Source: Pseudoteredinibacter isoporae | GTDB taxonomy: Bacteria; Pseudomonadota; Gammaproteobacteria; Pseudomonadales; Cellvibrionaceae | Length of the DNA: 64,000 nucleotides | Direction: 5' to 3' | NCBI RefSeq assembly: GCF_011602085.1 | Contig: NZ_JAAONY010000005.1 | Location: forward strand, 102,678 to 166,677 | Shown: positions 34,913 to 43,362 of the stretch, piece by piece | How positions within the stretch are numbered: position 1 is the first letter of the stretch | Layout of the letters: each line of letters begins with the position of its first letter | The notes under the pieces: generated by a model | Database searches by the model: none | What the model was told of the DNA's origin: nothing | Seen by the model: the letters and a program-made list of their open reading frames with translations, nothing else | Made by a program: the position numbers and the translations under genes

Positions 34913-35887
34913 ATGGCAGTCACCAAACAAAAAGATGGTCGTTGGTTAGTTTCCTGTCGCCCGCAAGGTGCAAAGGGTCCACATCTTAGAAGAATCTGTA
35001 AAACTCGCGCGGAAGGAAAGCGGGTAGAGCAAATGCTAATGGGGCAAAGGCGATTGCAGTTGGACAATGCAAAGCTATCCGTATGTGTCGATGTTTGGTT
35101 TCAATATTTCGGGGCTAATCTGAGGGATGGAGAGCCAAGAAAAAGAAAGCTGCTTCGTATTATTGATGTGATTGGTGATTTAAGGGCTTCTCAGGTTAGA
35201 TCTGGGCATTATCTGAATTATCGAAAGTTGAGACTAGATTCAGGTATCTCTCCCAATACATGTAACCACGATCTAATGCATATGAAGGCACTGTTCAATA
35301 AATTGATGCAGGCGGATTACCTTAGTATCAACCCGCTTAAAGGAGTCGCGCCACTACCCCTCGACGAAAAAGAATTATCGTTTTTGACAATCTATCAAAT
35401 CAAACGCCTCTTGGTCTCCTGTAGGAAAAGTTCTAATGAATCTTTGTTCTGGGTTGTATTGGTTTGTCTGGCCACTGGGGCAAGATGGTCCGAAGTCGAA
35501 AAGATGACATTCGCACAACTTAAGAATAACAGTATCCGATTCGTAAAAACGAAAACAAAAAAGAACAGAACTGTTCCCATTGACGAGAAGTTGTTTAAAG
35601 CGTTGATGTCTCGCAGAAGATTTGGCGCGGAAAGAATCTTTGCTAATTGTTTATCTGCATTTAGATCAGCAATAGCGCGAGCTAAGATCACGCTTCCTGC
35701 AGGGCAAATGTCACACGTTCTAAGGCATACGTTTGCAAGCCACTTCATTATGAACGGCGGTGATGTTTTAACGCTACAGCGTATACTCGGTCATGCGACA
35801 GTAACTATGACCATGAGATATTCACATCTAAGCCCTGATCATCTGCGTTCTGCTGTAGAGCTCGGTCCATTGAAAGGTTTTTACTAG
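34913..35887 (+). CDS. int: Phage tyrosine-recombinase integrase
   Basis: A 324-residue site-specific recombinase. An N-terminal arm-binding region ([20 protein letters not shown]) and SAM-like core domain precede the catalytic domain: Arg in ATGARWSE, a Lys-bearing beta-hairpin ([13 protein letters not shown]), HxxR in [11 protein letters not shown], His in GHATVTMT and the nucleophile Tyr in [10 protein letters not shown]. All catalytic residues are present, so it should be active. Many inoviruses rely on host XerCD; a self-encoded integrase resembles the Pf-phage type, which uses tRNA genes. The nearby tRNA-Phe points its 3' end toward the prophage. Confidence 0.9.
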   Translation: MAVTKQKDGRWLVSCRPQGAKGPHLRRICKTRAEGKRVEQMLMGQRRLQLDNAKLSVCVDVWFQYFGANLRDGEPRKRKLLRIIDVIGDLRASQVRSGHYLNYRKLRLDSGISPNTCNHDLMHMKALFNKLMQADYLSINPLKGVAPLPLDEKELSFLTIYQIKRLLVSCRKSSNESLFWVVLVCLATGARWSEVEKMTFAQLKNNSIRFVKTKTKKNRTVPIDEKLFKALMSRRRFGAERIFANCLSAFRSAIARAKITLPAGQMSHVLRHTFASHFIMNGGDVLTLQRILGHATVTMTMRYSHLSPDHLRSAVELGPLKGFY

Positions 35888-35970
35888 TTGTCGTTTAAAT
35901 CTATTTGGTCTTGTTTGCTGGTGGTGTAATCTGCTTCTATTGATTGCTAGTAATTGCCTTGAGGTGGCCA

Positions 35971-36336
35971 GTGGATGGTGAGATTGTAGCTAAAGCGGTT
36001 GAGGACTACATAAGGAGAACTAGGCCATATCGATTTCTAATAGTTGCAATACCTTTGCTGCTCTGCATTCCTCTTATTCTTTATATTCTATTTCATTTTT
36101 ATAAGCATGGCGTTGATTTACAACTACTTGCCCCTGGTGGGACAGTTGTCTTAATTATGGGGTTCACTTCTAGGGAGTTGAAGTTGATTAATGTTTGTGT
36201 CGGGCAAGCTGCGTTTCTTCCTCTACAAATGTCTTTGGCAGCTAGTAAAGAAGAGAAACTGGCAGTTTTAAGAGGGATATCTTGCATCAATTTGCAAGAG
36301 GTTTTGTTTGTCAATGGTGGTGACGAGGCGAGATAA
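35971..36336 (+). CDS. Membrane protein of unknown function (121 aa)
   Basis: Starts at a GTG at 35971 with GAGGTGG upstream; TTG codons further upstream are less likely. Two hydrophobic segments (FLIVAIPLLLCIPLILYILF and LLAPGGTVVLIMGFTS) suggest an inner-membrane hairpin, followed by a cytoplasmic helical tail. I do not recognise it. It is nearly fused to the next gene (4-base gap), so the pair is an operon. It lies between the integrase and tRNA-Phe and is A+T-rich: island cargo or host remnant. Confidence 0.5.
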   Translation: MDGEIVAKAVEDYIRRTRPYRFLIVAIPLLLCIPLILYILFHFYKHGVDLQLLAPGGTVVLIMGFTSRELKLINVCVGQAAFLPLQMSLAASKEEKLAVLRGISCINLQEVLFVNGGDEAR

Positions 36337-36340
36337 ATTA

Positions 36341-36841
36341 ATGGATGTGAAAGAATCTTCTCAACAAAGTAAGGCTCAAGTATCTAAAGAAGCGGCCGGT
36401 AAATCAATCGATCTCTCTCGTGAGGATCTGGCGTTATTGATCGAAGAATCCAAGCCTAGAACCTTTAAATATGAAACTATATTGAGTTCATTGGTGGTGA
36501 TTTTTTCTTTGCTTTTTCTCTGGGTAGTTACGACCCAGGCGGAGAAGAAGGTGGAAATGGTTGAAGCATCGATTCAAGAATTGGAAGGTGTAGTTGAAGC
36601 TGTAGCTGAGCTTTCGACTGAGCAAGCTGATCTTATTGCTAGATCAAAAGATGATATACGTTCGCAGCAACGGTCACTGGAAGAATTAAGGGCTCTAAGC
36701 CAACAAGAATTGACTCGTCTAAGGGCTATGGCGGATGCCGATGTCGAGGATTTGAGGGATCTCTTTAACAGAATGGGTAGAGTTGAGGAAAGGTTGGCGG
36801 CTTTGGGGGCGAACACCGTTCAAGAGCCTGCTTCTGAGTAG
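36341..36841 (+). CDS. Single-pass membrane protein with coiled coil (166 aa)
   Basis: An N-terminal cytoplasmic segment (SIDLSREDLALLIEESKPR), one membrane helix (LSSLVVIFSLLFLWVVTT, about residue 50-67), then a long acidic coiled coil rich in E, Q, L and A (SIQELEGVVEAVAELSTEQA onwards). I choose the ATG at 36341 (MDVKESS) just after the preceding stop; an ATG at 36314 is possible. It forms an operon with the membrane protein upstream. No family is recognised; a membrane-anchored scaffold or sensor is the most one can say. Confidence 0.55.
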   Translation: MDVKESSQQSKAQVSKEAAGKSIDLSREDLALLIEESKPRTFKYETILSSLVVIFSLLFLWVVTTQAEKKVEMVEASIQELEGVVEAVAELSTEQADLIARSKDDIRSQQRSLEELRALSQQELTRLRAMADADVEDLRDLFNRMGRVEERLAALGANTVQEPASE

Positions 36842-36873
36842 GGGTGTTCTTTGGATGTACGTTTTTTACGGAC

Positions 36874-36902
36874 ACAAAAAAGCCAGAACAAATGTCTGGC
36901 TT
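36874..36902 (-). terminator. Terminator of tRNA-Phe
   Basis: On the minus strand: AAGCCAGACATTTGTTCTGG then CTTTTTTG, about 30 bases past the tRNA 3' end. It also ends rightward transcripts, as the stem is symmetric. Confidence 0.8.
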
Positions 36903-36933
36903 ATTAAGGCGCTGATTTCACAGCAGTTGTGTA

Positions 36934-37009
36934 TGGTGCCCGGAGGCGGAATCGAACCACCGACACGGGGATTTTCAATCCCCTGCTCTACCGACTGAGC
37001 TATCCGGGC
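36934..37009 (-). tRNA. tRNA-Phe (GAA)
   Basis: A 76-base cloverleaf on the minus strand. The acceptor stem GCCCGGA pairs with TCCGGGC, followed by A and an encoded CCA. The anticodon stem encloses TTGAAAA, with anticodon GAA at 36974-36976. The T-loop GGTTCGATTCC is intact. Its 3' end faces the prophage, which is the orientation used by integrating phages, but its own terminator is still attached. Confidence 0.97.
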
Positions 37010-37043
37010 AAATATTACGGGTTGCTCCCGTAAAGAGGCGCGT

Positions 37044-37072
37044 ATTAAACCTGTTCATTGGCTTGGAGTCAA
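37044..37072 (-). promoter_or_regulatory. Promoter of tRNA-Phe
   Basis: Reading leftwards: -35 TTGACT, 17-base spacer, -10 TTTAAT, then an ACGCGCC discriminator. A G+C-rich discriminator is typical of stable-RNA promoters under stringent control. Confidence 0.75.
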
Positions 37073-37132
37073 GGGTTTATTCAAGCCTTTCTTTTTGTTG
37101 GCTTTTTTGCCTAAATTTTGTGCGTTTGGGGC

Positions 37133-37405
37133 TTATTCTGAAGGGGGGACATAGCCTTCGATATCGTCCACTTCTTCGCCGCTGAAGAACTTGTCCATTT
37201 GCTCCATCAGGTAGCTGCGGGCGGTCATGTCCATCATGTTCAGGCGCTTTTCATTGATCAGCATGGTTTGGTGTTGCATCCACTCCTGCCAGGCTTGCTT
37301 GGAGATGTTCTCGTATAAGTCCTGGCCTTTGGGGCCGGGGTAGGGGGGCTGGTCCAGGCCTTCCAGTTCTTTTTTATGTTTGCGGCAGAAAACCATACGG
37401 CTCAT
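37133..37405 (-). CDS. yggX: YggX-family Fe(2+)-trafficking / oxidative damage protection protein
   Basis: A 90-residue protein with the family signature at the start, [20 protein letters not shown], including the conserved Cys7, and [19 protein letters not shown], then [19 protein letters not shown]. YggX protects Fe-S enzymes from oxidative damage and aids iron handling. It directly follows mutY, whose product carries a 4Fe-4S cluster, in the well-known mutY-yggX operon. Confidence 0.95.
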   Translation of the reverse strand: MSRMVFCRKHKKELEGLDQPPYPGPKGQDLYENISKQAWQEWMQHQTMLINEKRLNMMDMTARSYLMEQMDKFFSGEEVDDIEGYVPPSE

Positions 37406-37476
37406 GGCGATATCCTTCTATTTAAGGGAGGTGGATTTTACCTCCCTTGTTAGCGTTTGCCCATATTGGCGTTGGC

Positions 37477-38553
37477 TTATAAAAGCTTCTGTTGCAGCTC
37501 GGCGACATTTTGCAGCAGTTTCACCACTGGGGCCGCCAGGCCGAGTTCGCCGGGGGAAGCTGGGTTTACCCATTGTTGTTTGGCTTCGCCAATGTGGTTG
37601 CCGGGGTTTACTTGAACCAGTACCGGGGTGATATCCAGATGATAGTGGCTGAAGGTGTGGCGGTAGCTGTCCCAGCGTTCCATGGCGGGCGCGTTTTTGC
37701 TAAACCTGTGTTCGATGCAGTGCTGGCTGATATCGGCTTCGCTTTCCAGTTCGGGCAGGCACCACAGGCCGCCCCATATGCCCTGGCTTGGGCGTTGTTG
37801 CAGGAGGATTTCACCGGCCGGGTTTTGCAGCATTAACATTTGGCAGCTGCGTACGGGTTTTTCTTTTTTGGGTTTTTTGCCGGGGTAATCTTGCGGGTTG
37901 CCCTGGCCATGTGCCTGGCAGCTGTCTTCCAGGGGGCAGGCGGTACAGATTGGCTTGCTGCGTTTGCAGACGGTTGCGCCCAAATCCATCATTACCTGGG
38001 TGTATTCCGGATTGCGTTTTGTTGGGGTGTAGTGCTCTGCAATTTCCCAGAGTTTTTGCTGCACTTTGCTGTTGCCGGGCCATCCGTCGACGGCATGCAG
38101 TCTTGCGAGTACGCGTTTTACGTTGCCGTCTAAAATGGCAGCTGGCCTGCCGAAGGCGATGGAGGAAATCGCGCCTGCGGTAGAGCGGCCGATGCCGGGC
38201 AGTTGCTCCAGTTCTTCTACGGTGCCAGGGAATTCCCCCTGGTGTTGCTCGCAAACCGTCTGGGCACATTTATGGAGGTTGCGGGCTCGGGCGTAGTAGC
38301 CGAGCCCGGTCCATAAGTGCAGTACTTCGTCTATGTCGGCCTTGGCGAGGCTTTGCACATCGGGAAATTTTTGGGTGAAGGTTTCGAAGTAGGGAATCAC
38401 GGTGGCAACCTGGGTTTGTTGCAGCATGATTTCAGAAAGCCACACTCGGTATGGGTTGATATTTTGCTGCCAGGGGAGCTCTTTGCGGCCGTGTTCGTCG
38501 TACCAGGCGAGCACCAGTTTGGCGAAGAGTTTGGGGTCCATTAATTTGGACAT
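37477..38553 (-). CDS. mutY: A/G-specific adenine DNA glycosylase MutY
   Basis: A 358-residue repair enzyme removing adenine mispaired with 8-oxoguanine. The helix-hairpin-helix reads [15 protein letters not shown], with the catalytic Asp in [12 protein letters not shown] and Glu in [11 protein letters not shown]. The 4Fe-4S cluster ligands follow the C-x6-C-x2-C-x5-C pattern in [17 protein letters not shown]. The C-terminal NUDIX-like domain recognises 8-oxoG ([17 protein letters not shown]). It is followed by yggX. The start could be the ATG at 38553 or the one four codons later. Confidence 0.96.
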   Translation of the reverse strand: MSKLMDPKLFAKLVLAWYDEHGRKELPWQQNINPYRVWLSEIMLQQTQVATVIPYFETFTQKFPDVQSLAKADIDEVLHLWTGLGYYARARNLHKCAQTVCEQHQGEFPGTVEELEQLPGIGRSTAGAISSIAFGRPAAILDGNVKRVLARLHAVDGWPGNSKVQQKLWEIAEHYTPTKRNPEYTQVMMDLGATVCKRSKPICTACPLEDSCQAHGQGNPQDYPGKKPKKEKPVRSCQMLMLQNPAGEILLQQRPSQGIWGGLWCLPELESEADISQHCIEHRFSKNAPAMERWDSYRHTFSHYHLDITPVLVQVNPGNHIGEAKQQWVNPASPGELGLAAPVVKLLQNVAELQQKLL

Positions 38554-38631
38554 AAAATCATCAGTCTAATCAGTTGTTTATCGTGTTTGCTAGTGTACCT
38601 GTCTCGTCACTTGATTGTCCTCATTGCATTG

Positions 38632-38650
38632 CTGAATAGTAATCTTTATC
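38632..38650 (+). promoter_or_regulatory. Candidate Fur box
   Basis: CTGAATAGTAATCTTTATC matches 13 of 19 positions of the Fur consensus, about 40 bases before the Fe(III)-binding lipoprotein gene. Iron control is likely for this gene type, but the match is moderate. Confidence 0.45.
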
Positions 38651-38688
38651 ATTTGCCGCAACTTTAATCCCCTTACTATGAGGCTAAC

Positions 38689-39768
38689 ATGAAGGCATTC
38701 GATATGAAGGCAAAATGGGCTCCGTCATTGGCTTTGATGGCCGTTGCTGTTGCTGGTTGCAGTCAGAAAAATGAAGGCGAACAGGCTGCTGTGGCCAAAG
38801 CTGAAGAAGCCGCGCCTGCGGCTGTTGCTGAGGCGCCGGTAGTTACTGTGTACTCTTCACGTAAAGAGCATTTGATTAAGCCTTTGTTCGACAAGTACAC
38901 CGCCGAGACTGGCGTTGACGTTCGTTACGTTACCGATAAAGCTGGCCCGTTGATGGCGCGTCTGTCTGCGGAAGGGGAATCCACACCGGCCGATATGTTT
39001 ATGACCGTTGATGCTGGCAACCTGTGGCAGGCGAGCAATAAAGGCTTGTTTGCATCGCTGAGTTCCGAATCGCTGGAAGCCTCCGTGCCTTCTCATTTGC
39101 AGGCTGAAAATAACGATTGGTTTGGTTTGTCTATTCGTGCCCGCACGATTGTTTATTCTACCGAGCGAGTAAAGCCGGAAGATCTGAGCACCTATGAAGC
39201 GCTGGCCAACGAAGAGTGGAAGGGCCGTCTGTGTCTGCGTACCTCCAAAAAGGTTTATAACCAGTCTTTGGTTGCGACCATGATTCAAACTCTGGGTGAA
39301 GAGAAAACCGAAGAAATCGTAGAAGGCTGGGTGGCGAATCTGGCGACTGAGCCGTTCTCGAATGACACCAAGGCGATGGAGGCTGTTGCTGCAGGTCAGT
39401 GTGATGCCACCATTGTGAACACCTATTACTTCGGTCGCTTAAAGAAGAAAAAACCGGACGTTGCCCTGGCGCTGTTCTGGCCCAATCAGGAAGGCCGTGG
39501 TGTGCACGTAAACATTTCCGGTGCTGGTATCACCAAGCACGCCAAGCAGCCTGAGGAAGCTCAAAAGCTGTTGGAGTGGTTGGCCAGTGATAAGGCTCAG
39601 GGTCAGTTTGCGGAATTGAATCATGAGTATCCGGTTAATGCCTTGGTTAAGCCTTCGGCAGAAGTGCAAGCCTGGGGTGAGTTCAAAGCGGATCTGGTGA
39701 ATGTTGAGGCGGCCGGTAAGCTGCAAGCCGATGCGGTGAAATTGATGGACCGTGCCGGTTACCGTTAA
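38689..39768 (+). CDS. fbpA: Fe(III) ABC transporter substrate-binding lipoprotein
   Basis: A periplasmic ferric-ion binding protein of the FbpA/FutA family, 359 residues. The N-terminus has a lipobox (VAGC), followed by an Ala/Glu-rich linker. The mature start [20 protein letters not shown] is typical, and the paired tyrosines that ligate Fe(III) lie in NTYYFGRL. It lies upstream of its permease gene (71-base gap) and behind a possible Fur box. The cognate ATPase (fbpC) is not in this window. Confidence 0.9.
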   Translation: MKAFDMKAKWAPSLALMAVAVAGCSQKNEGEQAAVAKAEEAAPAAVAEAPVVTVYSSRKEHLIKPLFDKYTAETGVDVRYVTDKAGPLMARLSAEGESTPADMFMTVDAGNLWQASNKGLFASLSSESLEASVPSHLQAENNDWFGLSIRARTIVYSTERVKPEDLSTYEALANEEWKGRLCLRTSKKVYNQSLVATMIQTLGEEKTEEIVEGWVANLATEPFSNDTKAMEAVAAGQCDATIVNTYYFGRLKKKKPDVALALFWPNQEGRGVHVNISGAGITKHAKQPEEAQKLLEWLASDKAQGQFAELNHEYPVNALVKPSAEVQAWGEFKADLVNVEAAGKLQADAVKLMDRAGYR

Positions 39769-39839
39769 TTCACCTTCTTTATTTCTGGCAAAAACAAGCT
39801 GCGGCTATTGTCGCTGCTTGAAACCCGCTAGAATGGGGC

Positions 39840-41552
39840 ATGAGTGAAATTGCCGTGCCCCAGTCCTCCCCAGATCAATCATCCAATGATCAATTTAATC
39901 AGCCGCCTTCAAACAAAGAGTCTGCGCTTGTGAGCGTTAAGCGAGCAACGTGGCGACGTCAGTTTTGGCGGCTGCCTGCCTGGTTCGCGGCGGGCATTGT
40001 ATTGATGCCGATTTTGGTGATCGTGCTCAGCTGGAGCAGTGATCAAAGCGAGATTTGGGCCCACCTTATTCAAACCCAGTTAGGAACGCTGCTAAGCAAC
40101 ACGCTCAAGTTGTGCCTGGGTGTTGGTGCTGTTTCGATTTTTCTGGGAGTGAGCCTGGCCTGGTTGGTATCGGTTTGTGAATTTCCCGGGCGGCGCTGGC
40201 TGGACTGGGGCTTGATGCTGCCGTTGGCTATTCCAACTTATGTGGTGGCGTTTGTGGCGCTGGGCTTGTTTGATTTTAGCGGGCCGGTGCAAACCGCTTT
40301 GAGGGATTGGCTGGGCAGTGATTTTCGCTTGCCCTCCATTCGCAGTGCAGGTGGGGTGAGTCTGGTTCTCAGTGCGGTGTTGTATCCCTATGTGTATATG
40401 CTGAGCCGCAGTGCTTTTATGAGTCAGGGGCGTGGTTTGGTGGATGCTGCTCGTATGTTGGGTCGCACGCCTTTGCAGGCATTCTGGCATGTGGCTTTGC
40501 CGATGGCGCGTCCGGCAATTGCCGCAGGTGCCGCGCTGGCGCTGATGGAAACTCTGGCGGACTTTGGTGCGGTTGCGGTTTTTAATTACGACACCTTTAC
40601 CACCGCGATTTACAAATCCTGGTTTGGCTTTTTCAATTTGCCGGCGGCAGCGCAGCTCGCTTCGGTACTCTTGCTTTTTGTGGCCCTGGCGCTGTTTGCT
40701 GAGCAAAAAGCCCGTGGTGGCGGTCGCCTGTTTGAAGTGCCTGCCCAGGAACGTGAGCGGTTCAAGTTAAAAGGCGCGAGAGCTTATCTGGCGACGGCTT
40801 ACTGCGCTTTGATTTTTGTGTTGGCCTTTGTGGTACCCGTTGGGCAGTTGTTGGCATGGGTGGTGGAGACCCGTTTGGGTGAGTTGGATCAGCGTTATCT
40901 GGATCTCATTACTCACACCTTTATGTTGGGACTGATGGCCGCCTTGTTGACGGTGGGCTTGGCCATTCTGGTGGCTTTTGGTCAGCGCCAACTGGGTAAA
41001 ATTGCCGCTCAGGGTTTTTCCATGCGGGCGGCTAACCTGGGCTATGCGTTGCCGGGCACGGTGCTGGCGGTGGGGATTATGTTGTCATTCGCCAAGCTCG
41101 ATGCCTGGTTGATTGCTCCCCTGCGGGCGCTTCTGGATTTACCGCCCCAGCAGATTCTGGTGGGCAGTGTGTTCGCTCTGGTGTTGTCCTATTGCGTGCG
41201 CTTTTTTACTGTAGGGCTGGGGCCGATTCAGTCGTCTTTCGAGCGTTTGAAGCCAAGCTTTCAGGAGGCTGCCCAAAGTCTTGGTGCGAATAAATGGCAG
41301 GTTTTGTGGCGGGTATATTTGCCCATGCTGTCTCCCGGAATTTTATCGGCTCTGCTACTGGTGCTGGTGGATGTGATGAAAGAAATGCCAGCCACCTTAT
41401 TATTGCGCCCCTTTGGTTGGGATACCCTTGCAGTGCGCGTTTATGAAATGACCTCAGAGGGTGAGTGGGAACGCGCTGCCTTACCGGCTTTGACCCTGGT
41501 GCTCTTAAGTTTGGGGCCTGTGGTGTTGATGATCCGTCGTTCGCGTCGATAA
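39840..41552 (+). CDS. fbpB: Fe(III) ABC transporter permease, fused type
   Basis: A 570-residue inner-membrane permease with two homologous halves, about 12 helices in all. Each half contains an EAA loop that docks the ATPase: VDAARMLGRTPLQAFWHVAL in the first and QEAAQSLGANKWQVLWRVYL in the second. This duplicated form is typical of FbpB/SfuB iron permeases. It directly follows the binding-protein gene. No ATPase gene follows; a terminator-like hairpin does. Confidence 0.92.
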   Translation: MSEIAVPQSSPDQSSNDQFNQPPSNKESALVSVKRATWRRQFWRLPAWFAAGIVLMPILVIVLSWSSDQSEIWAHLIQTQLGTLLSNTLKLCLGVGAVSIFLGVSLAWLVSVCEFPGRRWLDWGLMLPLAIPTYVVAFVALGLFDFSGPVQTALRDWLGSDFRLPSIRSAGGVSLVLSAVLYPYVYMLSRSAFMSQGRGLVDAARMLGRTPLQAFWHVALPMARPAIAAGAALALMETLADFGAVAVFNYDTFTTAIYKSWFGFFNLPAAAQLASVLLLFVALALFAEQKARGGGRLFEVPAQERERFKLKGARAYLATAYCALIFVLAFVVPVGQLLAWVVETRLGELDQRYLDLITHTFMLGLMAALLTVGLAILVAFGQRQLGKIAAQGFSMRAANLGYALPGTVLAVGIMLSFAKLDAWLIAPLRALLDLPPQQILVGSVFALVLSYCVRFFTVGLGPIQSSFERLKPSFQEAAQSLGANKWQVLWRVYLPMLSPGILSALLLVLVDVMKEMPATLLLRPFGWDTLAVRVYEMTSEGEWERAALPALTLVLLSLGPVVLMIRRSRR

Positions 41553-41595
41553 ATGCCCCCAAAAATTTTTTCGCCTCTTACTAATTCCTGATTTT

Positions 41596-41620
41596 TGAAC
41601 CTCGTTTGGGAGGTTCATTT
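41596..41620 (+). terminator. Terminator after iron permease gene
   Basis: Stem TGAACCTC-GTTTGG-GAGGTTCA followed by three T residues, about 45 bases after the stop. Confidence 0.6.
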
Positions 41621-41771
41621 CTAGTTCAGCCTTTGAAGGTATCTTCTGCGCCCTCGACTAATCGTATTTTGTAGGCTTTACTTGCAGCCGTTGTTTGCAG
41701 GGCCTTTAAGAACTTTTCGTTTTTGTTCGATTTTCAATCCTTTTTCTTTTACGTGATACAAGCAGGACATT

Positions 41772-42476
41772 ATGTTGAAACTAAACAAAACTCTTTTCGC
41801 CGCCACTTTGTTGGCTTCCAGTTTAAGCTTCGCCGGTGAATGGAAAGGTGAAGGCGACCTTGGCTATAACAGCGTGGCGGGCAACTCTGAAAGTGAAGCG
41901 CTGGCGGTTAAATTGCTGATTGCCTATGTACAGAACGATTGGACGCACAAAGCTGAATTTACTGCGAATACGGCATCGACAGATGACAAAACCAGTGCCG
42001 AGGCGTACAGCTTTAACTTTAACAGCCGCTACGAATTCAATGCCGATGTATACGGTTTTGGTAACTACCGTTATCAGGACGATCGCTTTAGTGCCTTTGA
42101 ATACCAATCTTCAATTGCAGCTGGTGTGGGTTATCATTTCATCAACACAGAAGAGACCATTCTGGATGGCGAGATCGGTGCCGGTTTCCGCAGCAGTGAG
42201 CGTCGTGACACTCAGAAGAAAGAAGATGAAGCGATTATTCTGGGCAAATTGACCTTTAAGCAGCAGATCACGGACACCACCAAATTTGAAAGCTATCTGC
42301 TGACAGAAGCCGGTGACGAGAACACCTATGTTGAAGGTGAAGTGGCCCTGAAGGTGGCCATGACCGAGCAGCTGGCGCTGAAAGTGGCCTATCTGGCCAA
42401 GCACAACACTGATGTATCCCCGGGTACCGAAAAAACCGATCGCTACACCACGGTTTCATTGAACTACAACTTCTAA
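41772..42476 (+). CDS. DUF481 (YdiY-like) outer-membrane protein
   Basis: A 234-residue protein with a signal peptide (MLKLNKTLFAATLLASSLSF), then GEWKGEGDLGYNSVAGNSES, the usual opening of DUF481 proteins (GxxGxxxxxGNS). The rest is amphipathic beta-strands, ending in YTTVSLNYNF with the terminal Phe required for barrel insertion. These are salt- or acid-induced outer-membrane proteins of unknown function in E. coli. It stands alone after a terminator. Confidence 0.85.
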   Translation: MLKLNKTLFAATLLASSLSFAGEWKGEGDLGYNSVAGNSESEALAVKLLIAYVQNDWTHKAEFTANTASTDDKTSAEAYSFNFNSRYEFNADVYGFGNYRYQDDRFSAFEYQSSIAAGVGYHFINTEETILDGEIGAGFRSSERRDTQKKEDEAIILGKLTFKQQITDTTKFESYLLTEAGDENTYVEGEVALKVAMTEQLALKVAYLAKHNTDVSPGTEKTDRYTTVSLNYNF

Positions 42477-42542
42477 GTGCGATACCGCGAGTGTTGAAGT
42501 TCCGGCCAGGCCTGTTTCATGCTCGTGCGTGAGGGCCTGGCT

Positions 42543-42571
42543 TCCAGTAGAATGCGCGCCATTCTACTGGA
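42543..42571. promoter_or_regulatory. Perfect palindrome overlapping a promoter and the phnA ribosome site
   Basis: Arms TCCAGTAGAATG and CATTCTACTGGA (12 bases, perfect) around CGCGC. It contains TAGAATGCGCGCC, resembling a -10 plus discriminator, and its right arm reaches the Shine-Dalgarno GGAG. It could be an operator or an RNA hairpin hiding the ribosome site. Confidence 0.5.
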
Positions 42572-42579
42572 GTCCCTTT

Positions 42580-43158
42580 ATGAGCACCTTACAATCCCTG
42601 CAGCAGCGCGCTGATAACAAGTGCGAGCTGTGCTCGGCAACGAGCGATCTGGATATCTACCCTGTTCCCCCCAAATCTCAAACCACCGTTGATGACAGCT
42701 TGCTGGCATGTGCAACGTGTCGTGCCCAGCTCGATAATCCTGAGGCAACCGATCCAAATCACTGGCGCTGTTTGAATGACAGCATGTGGAACCCCAATCT
42801 GCCGGTGCAAATTGTCGCCTGGCGCATGCTGACCCGTTTACGTGCTGAAGGCTGGCCCCAGGATTTGCTGGATATGATGTATCTCGAAGGCGATGATCTG
42901 GTTTGGGCTCAGGCGACCGGCGAGGGGCTGAGCGAAGAAGATCAGGTCATTCATCGCGACAGCAACGGTGCCCAGCTGGCCGCTGGCGATAATGTGGTGC
43001 TGATCAAGGATCTCAATGTTAAAGGCGCGGGTTTTACCGCCAAACGTGGCACGGCTGTGAGGGGAATTTCTCTGGTTGCGGATAACGCCGATCAAATTGA
43101 AGGCCGGGTGAATGGCCAGCAAATCGTGATTCTGTGTCAGTATGTGAAAAAGAGCTAG
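42580..43158 (+). CDS. PhnA-domain protein (YjdM-like)
   Basis: A 192-residue protein. An N-terminal zinc-ribbon-like part has CELCSATSDLDIY and LLACATCRAQL (two CxxC pairs), and the C-terminal PhnA domain reads VIHRDSNGAQLAAGDNVVLI to LKVKGAGFTAKRGT-like residues. PhnA/YjdM proteins are named for phosphonate loci but do not break down phosphonates themselves; their role is unclear. GGAG precedes the ATG at 42580, so the longer frame is rejected. A perfect palindrome lies over its promoter region. Confidence 0.85.
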   Translation: MSTLQSLQQRADNKCELCSATSDLDIYPVPPKSQTTVDDSLLACATCRAQLDNPEATDPNHWRCLNDSMWNPNLPVQIVAWRMLTRLRAEGWPQDLLDMMYLEGDDLVWAQATGEGLSEEDQVIHRDSNGAQLAAGDNVVLIKDLNVKGAGFTAKRGTAVRGISLVADNADQIEGRVNGQQIVILCQYVKKS

Positions 43159-43362
43159 GCGGGGTTTCTGGCTCTGTGAGAACCTGCCCTCGGGTGTGCT
43201 TTGGGGCGGTGATTGCCTTTGCGGTGAATACCAGTACAATGCCCGATTTCTATTATTGGAAACACAATGTGCGTAATGGGAAACTTGCCGAAAGCCGGGT
43301 TTGCCGTGGTGCGTAGCGTGTTTTACCTCCCCGGGCTGGGAATCAACTAAATAGGTAGTGGA

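Larger units (their letters stand above)
26835..35887 (+). mobile_element. Filamentous (inovirus) prophage with tyrosine integrase
   Basis: A compact block in inovirus order: repressor (divergent), DNA-binding protein, ssDNA-binding protein, small membrane protein, major coat, mini-ORF, pIII-like adhesin, pVI-like, Zot (pI), an extra membrane methyltransferase, replication initiator and integrase. All structural genes look intact. No secretin (pIV) gene is present. The exact ends are not known: I found no direct repeat of the tRNA-Phe 3' end on the left, and the genes at 26508-26696 and 35971-36841 may or may not belong to it. Confidence 0.88.

Noticed and set aside
36934..36960. tRNA-Phe 3' end as proven phage attachment site
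   Set aside because: Orientation fits, but I found no direct repeat of the tRNA 3' end left of the prophage; the only similar stretch (CGATTCCGC near 26787) is in the opposite orientation.
43159..43362. Glycine riboswitch before gcvT
   Set aside because: I could not find the conserved paired aptamer motifs; the leader shows only ordinary sequence.
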